DNA of 64,000 nt from positions 274,043-338,042 of the forward strand of contig NZ_JAKGTI010000003.1 of assembly GCF_021568695.1 (NCBI RefSeq), given 5' to 3'. The notes beneath the pieces are model-generated. The model was not told the origin of the DNA and made no database searches. It saw only the letters and a program-made list of their open reading frames with translations. Within the stretch, counting starts at the first letter, position 1. Every line of letters begins with the position of its first letter. The DNA is from Maritalea mediterranea (lineage in GTDB: Bacteria; Pseudomonadota; Alphaproteobacteria; Rhizobiales; Devosiaceae). The translations under genes were made by a program, and so were the position numbers. Shown here in pieces: positions 61,481 to 64,000 of the stretch.

Positions 61481-62773
61481 ATGGCAAATGTTGTTGTGAT
61501 CGGCTCCCAATGGGGCGATGAAGGCAAGGGCAAAATTGTGGACTGGTTGAGCGAGCGCGCCGACGTGGTGGTGCGCTTCCAGGGCGGTCACAATGCCGGC
61601 CATACTTTGGTGATCGATGGGGTCACCTATAAAACAGCTTTGCTGCCCTCTGGCGTTGTGCGCCCGGGCAAATTCTCCGTAATCGGGAATGGCGTGGTGG
61701 TGGATCCACACCATTTCGTCAAAGAGCTGGCGCTGCTGCGCGGCCAAGGGGTAGAAATTTCCCCTGAGAATTTGATGGTGGCGGACAATGCCTGCCTGAT
61801 CTTGTCGCTGCACCGCGAGCTGGATAGCTTCCGCGAAAACTCAAATGCGGGGCTGAAAATCGGCACCACCAAACGTGGCATGGGCCCTGCTTATGAAGAT
61901 AAGGTTGGCCGTCGCGCCATCCGCGTGGCGGATTTGGCGGACCCTGAGGCGTTGAAGTCCAAGATTGAACGTTTGCTGCGCCACCACAATGCGCTGCGTC
62001 GTGGTCTGGGCATCGACGAAATGAAGGCCGAGACCATCTATGACGAGTTGATGGAAGTGGCTGATGAAATCCTGCCTTTCGCCGGGCGGGTTTGGGAACG
62101 ATTGAACCAGATGCGCCGTGATGGCAAACGCATCCTGTTTGAGGGGGCGCAAGGGGCATTGCTGGATATTGAGCACGGCACCTATCCGTTTGTGACCTCT
62201 TCCAACACCATCGGCGGTCAGGCCGCCAATGGCTCTGGCTTGGGGCCGGGCGCGCTGGATTATGTTTTGGGCATCACCAAAGCTTACACCACCCGCGTGG
62301 GTGAAGGGCCGTTCCCCACCGAACAATTGAATGAGATCGGCGAATATCTGGGCGAAAAAGGCCATGAGTGGGGCGTAAATACCGGCCGCAAGCGGCGTTG
62401 TGGCTGGTTTGATGCGGTGCTGGTCAAGCAGACGGTGCAGGTATCTGGCATTAATGGCATTGCGCTGACCAAGCTCGACGTGCTGGACGGTATGAAAGAG
62501 ATTAAAGTGTGTGTCGGCTATGAGTTGGATGGCCAGCGCATTGATTATTTGCCCGCCACCATGAAGGGGCAGGCTGATGTGCAGCCGGTCTACGAGACGT
62601 TGGAAGGCTGGCAGGGCACCACCGCAGGCGCACGTTCTTGGGCTGATTTGCCCGCGGAAGCCGTGAAATATGTGCGGCGGATTGAAGAGCTGATCGGTAC
62701 GCCAGTGGCGGTTCTATCCACATCTCCGGAGCGTTTGGACAGCATTTTGGTCCATGACCCTTTTCAAGACTAA
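61481..62773 (+). CDS. purA: Adenylosuccinate synthetase
   Basis: A 430-residue GTP-dependent enzyme joining IMP and aspartate for AMP synthesis. P-loop-like [11 protein letters not shown] (residues 8-18), [20 protein letters not shown], the EGAQG loop and the GTP base motif TKLDVLDG. The ribosome site AAGGAG lies rather far (11 nt) from the ATG. Confidence 0.98.
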   Translation: MANVVVIGSQWGDEGKGKIVDWLSERADVVVRFQGGHNAGHTLVIDGVTYKTALLPSGVVRPGKFSVIGNGVVVDPHHFVKELALLRGQGVEISPENLMVADNACLILSLHRELDSFRENSNAGLKIGTTKRGMGPAYEDKVGRRAIRVADLADPEALKSKIERLLRHHNALRRGLGIDEMKAETIYDELMEVADEILPFAGRVWERLNQMRRDGKRILFEGAQGALLDIEHGTYPFVTSSNTIGGQAANGSGLGPGALDYVLGITKAYTTRVGEGPFPTEQLNEIGEYLGEKGHEWGVNTGRKRRCGWFDAVLVKQTVQVSGINGIALTKLDVLDGMKEIKVCVGYELDGQRIDYLPATMKGQADVQPVYETLEGWQGTTAGARSWADLPAEAVKYVRRIEELIGTPVAVLSTSPERLDSILVHDPFQD

Positions 62774-62832
62774 GTTTTTTTCGCTACAACTAATAAGGGG
62801 TTAATTCCCAGGGGAATGAGTTTAAGTAGCTG

Positions 62833-64000
62833 ATGGCAGATTATAAAGAGCTTTTGCGCCGGGCGATCAACGCCTTGCCGGAGAATAACGGCACAGCCCG
62901 CCGGGCTGTTTACGAAAAAGCGCGTTCAGCGCTGGTGACGCAATTGCATGCGATCGAACCGCCCATTCCCCCCCGCGAAATCACGCAGCATCGCCTGACG
63001 CTTGAAGATTGCATTCGCCAGGTGGAGCAGGAAGCAACTGAAAAACTGCTGCAAGGGCTTTCCAGTCGGGAAAAGGAAGCTGCGGTTGAAGAGGCTGTGC
63101 CCACTCCGTCCATGCCCGACACGGCGGAAACGGATGATGAACTGTCAGAGGCCGAGAGAGAAACTGCGCCAGACGAAATGCCTGATGCCGATGACGGGGT
63201 GGCAGAGCATGCCACCACGGATGAAGCTGCACCGGCGGACGACAAAGCACTGACCTCGGATCGCGAAGAGCCAAACTGTGAAGACTCCGAACCTGATTCT
63301 GACGATGACGCGACAGACGACAGTTTTGAGCACGCGCCCATTGAAGATGATTTCGACACAGATGCTGACCCAAGCGATCATGGAGCGGAGGAGCAGGTCG
63401 CGGAGGCTGCGCGCAATGCTGAAGCGGATGAACCGGCAGAAGATGAGCCCGTTTCTGACGAAGCTGGCGACGAGACTGAAGAGCTGCCCGACGAGGCGCC
63501 GATCGTTTCGGAAAATGCTGCCCACCCCTTAGAGGCTTCGAAGGGGAGCCAAATTGCCGAATCGGCGCCCGATATGGAAGATGCCGAACTGGAAGCAGAA
63601 GCGGTAGGCGAACCAGATCGTTCGGATGACGCTGAGCGCGACGAGGGAGCAACCCAGGATGATGATTTTTCCCCAGCGGATGAAGATGAGCTGGCCGAGC
63701 AGCTGGAAGAAATTGAAACGAACTCAGGCGATTACACAGCGTCGAGCATAGATGATGTGATTGCGCAGGCGCGCGCGGCATCCGGCATGGATGCCCCGAC
63801 ACCAGATGTTTCTGGCGCAAGAGGCACGCCGTCCAACACCAATGTGGAAGCAGCGCTTTCCAGTGTGCGGGAAGTGGATGTGGATCCGGCGGATTTGGCC
63901 GGAACGGATGCTGACGATGACGATGCTCAAGCCGCAATTGATCGGGCGCTGATGGCATTGGATCGTGAGGCGGAAGGCAAGAACGAAGCCGGAGCTGATG
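62833..64000 (+). CDS. Highly acidic protein, C-terminal end outside the window
   Basis: An open frame of 389 codons runs to the window end without a stop. The first 80 residues form a conserved-looking helical domain (ADYKELLRRAINALPENNG, then RRAVYEKARSALVTQLHAIE and LTLEDCIRQVEQEA) of the kind that starts a group of alphaproteobacterial proteins of unknown function. The rest is a disordered Asp/Glu/Ala-rich segment. Its weak ribosome site and acid-rich composition are odd, but its codon use looks ordinary. Downstream content is not visible. Confidence 0.8.
   Translation, partial: MADYKELLRRAINALPENNGTARRAVYEKARSALVTQLHAIEPPIPPREITQHRLTLEDCIRQVEQEATEKLLQGLSSREKEAAVEEAVPTPSMPDTAETDDELSEAERETAPDEMPDADDGVAEHATTDEAAPADDKALTSDREEPNCEDSEPDSDDDATDDSFEHAPIEDDFDTDADPSDHGAEEQVAEAARNAEADEPAEDEPVSDEAGDETEELPDEAPIVSENAAHPLEASKGSQIAESAPDMEDAELEAEAVGEPDRSDDAERDEGATQDDDFSPADEDELAEQLEEIETNSGDYTASSIDDVIAQARAASGMDAPTPDVSGARGTPSNTNVEAALSSVREVDVDPADLAGTDADDDDAQAAIDRALMALDREAEGKNEAGAD

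Noticed and set aside
62981-63958. 325-residue minus-strand frame, Arg/Pro/His-rich
   Set aside because: Mirror of the acidic plus-strand protein (GAT/GAC/GAA codons read as Arg/Ser/Phe-type on the other strand); its composition is an artefact.
1-64000. CRISPR arrays, tRNA or rRNA genes, insertion sequences, prophage
   Set aside because: No regularly spaced direct repeats, no cloverleaf or rRNA segments in the gaps, and no transposase, integrase or phage structural gene among the reading frames.

Overview
The window looks like a chromosomal housekeeping segment of an alphaproteobacterium, most likely of the order Hyphomicrobiales (Rhizobiales). Several things point there: rcdA, trcR (DUF1013), DUF1192 and DUF4164 genes; a cysteine-free L31; an Omp25/Omp31-like barrel protein; the order ruvC-ruvA-x-ruvB ... 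ybgC-tolQRAB-pal-cpoB-tilS-ftsH-glmM; a 6S RNA between zapA and the formyltetrahydrofolate cyclo-ligase gene; and TTAA-N7-TTAA (CtrA-type) boxes. The family is not certain; moderate GC and the gene order would suit a Devosiaceae-like organism. I see no prophage, transposase, CRISPR array, tRNA or rRNA.

Layout. 1-3 kb: end of a DsbA-like gene, rpsU, purEK, two DUF465 genes. 3-6.4 kb: a KefF-like/Kef antiporter/TauE operon. 6.4-9.8 kb: trcR, a quinone oxidoreductase, DUF1192, a probable CtrA-driven small RNA, rcdA and rpmE. 10-17.5 kb: an ABC exporter, an uncommon MotA-like/OmpA-like motor pair, suhB, efp, a Sel1-repeat protein and a ThiE-like protein. 17.7-29 kb: central carbon genes (fba, pgk, gap, tkt) split by a 5.5 kb accessory block of dehydrogenases, a methyltransferase, small regulators and a tautomerase. 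29-31.5 kb: DUF4164, zapA, 6S RNA, cyclo-ligase, YmdB-like phosphodiesterase. 31.8-35.4 kb: a TetR/reductase pair, yebC and a small copper-handling pair. 35.5-41 kb: ruvCAB with an embedded membrane protein, a metallophosphoesterase, two Nudix genes, ybgC. 41-50.5 kb: TetR/DUF418, then tolQRAB, an extradiol dioxygenase, pal, cpoB, tilS. 50.6-64 kb: ftsH, a LysE exporter, glmM, two EamA transporters, an Omp, serC, serA, purA and an acidic protein cut by the window edge.

How it fits together. Envelope constriction (Tol-Pal, CpoB, ZapA, Omp) and cell-cycle control (RcdA, TrcR) dominate. Exact CtrA-type boxes lie upstream of the candidate small RNA next to rcdA, upstream of pal and upstream of the Omp gene, and a degenerate one lies upstream of tolQ. 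This suggests a shared cell-cycle input to the envelope. A second theme is defence against quinones and electrophiles: Kef/KefF, the PIG3-type oxidoreductase, and the HxlR-linked dehydrogenase, NTF2-like and tautomerase genes. Coordinates and starts were chosen from reading frames and ribosome binding sites by eye; family names come from recognition of the protein sequences, not from searches.
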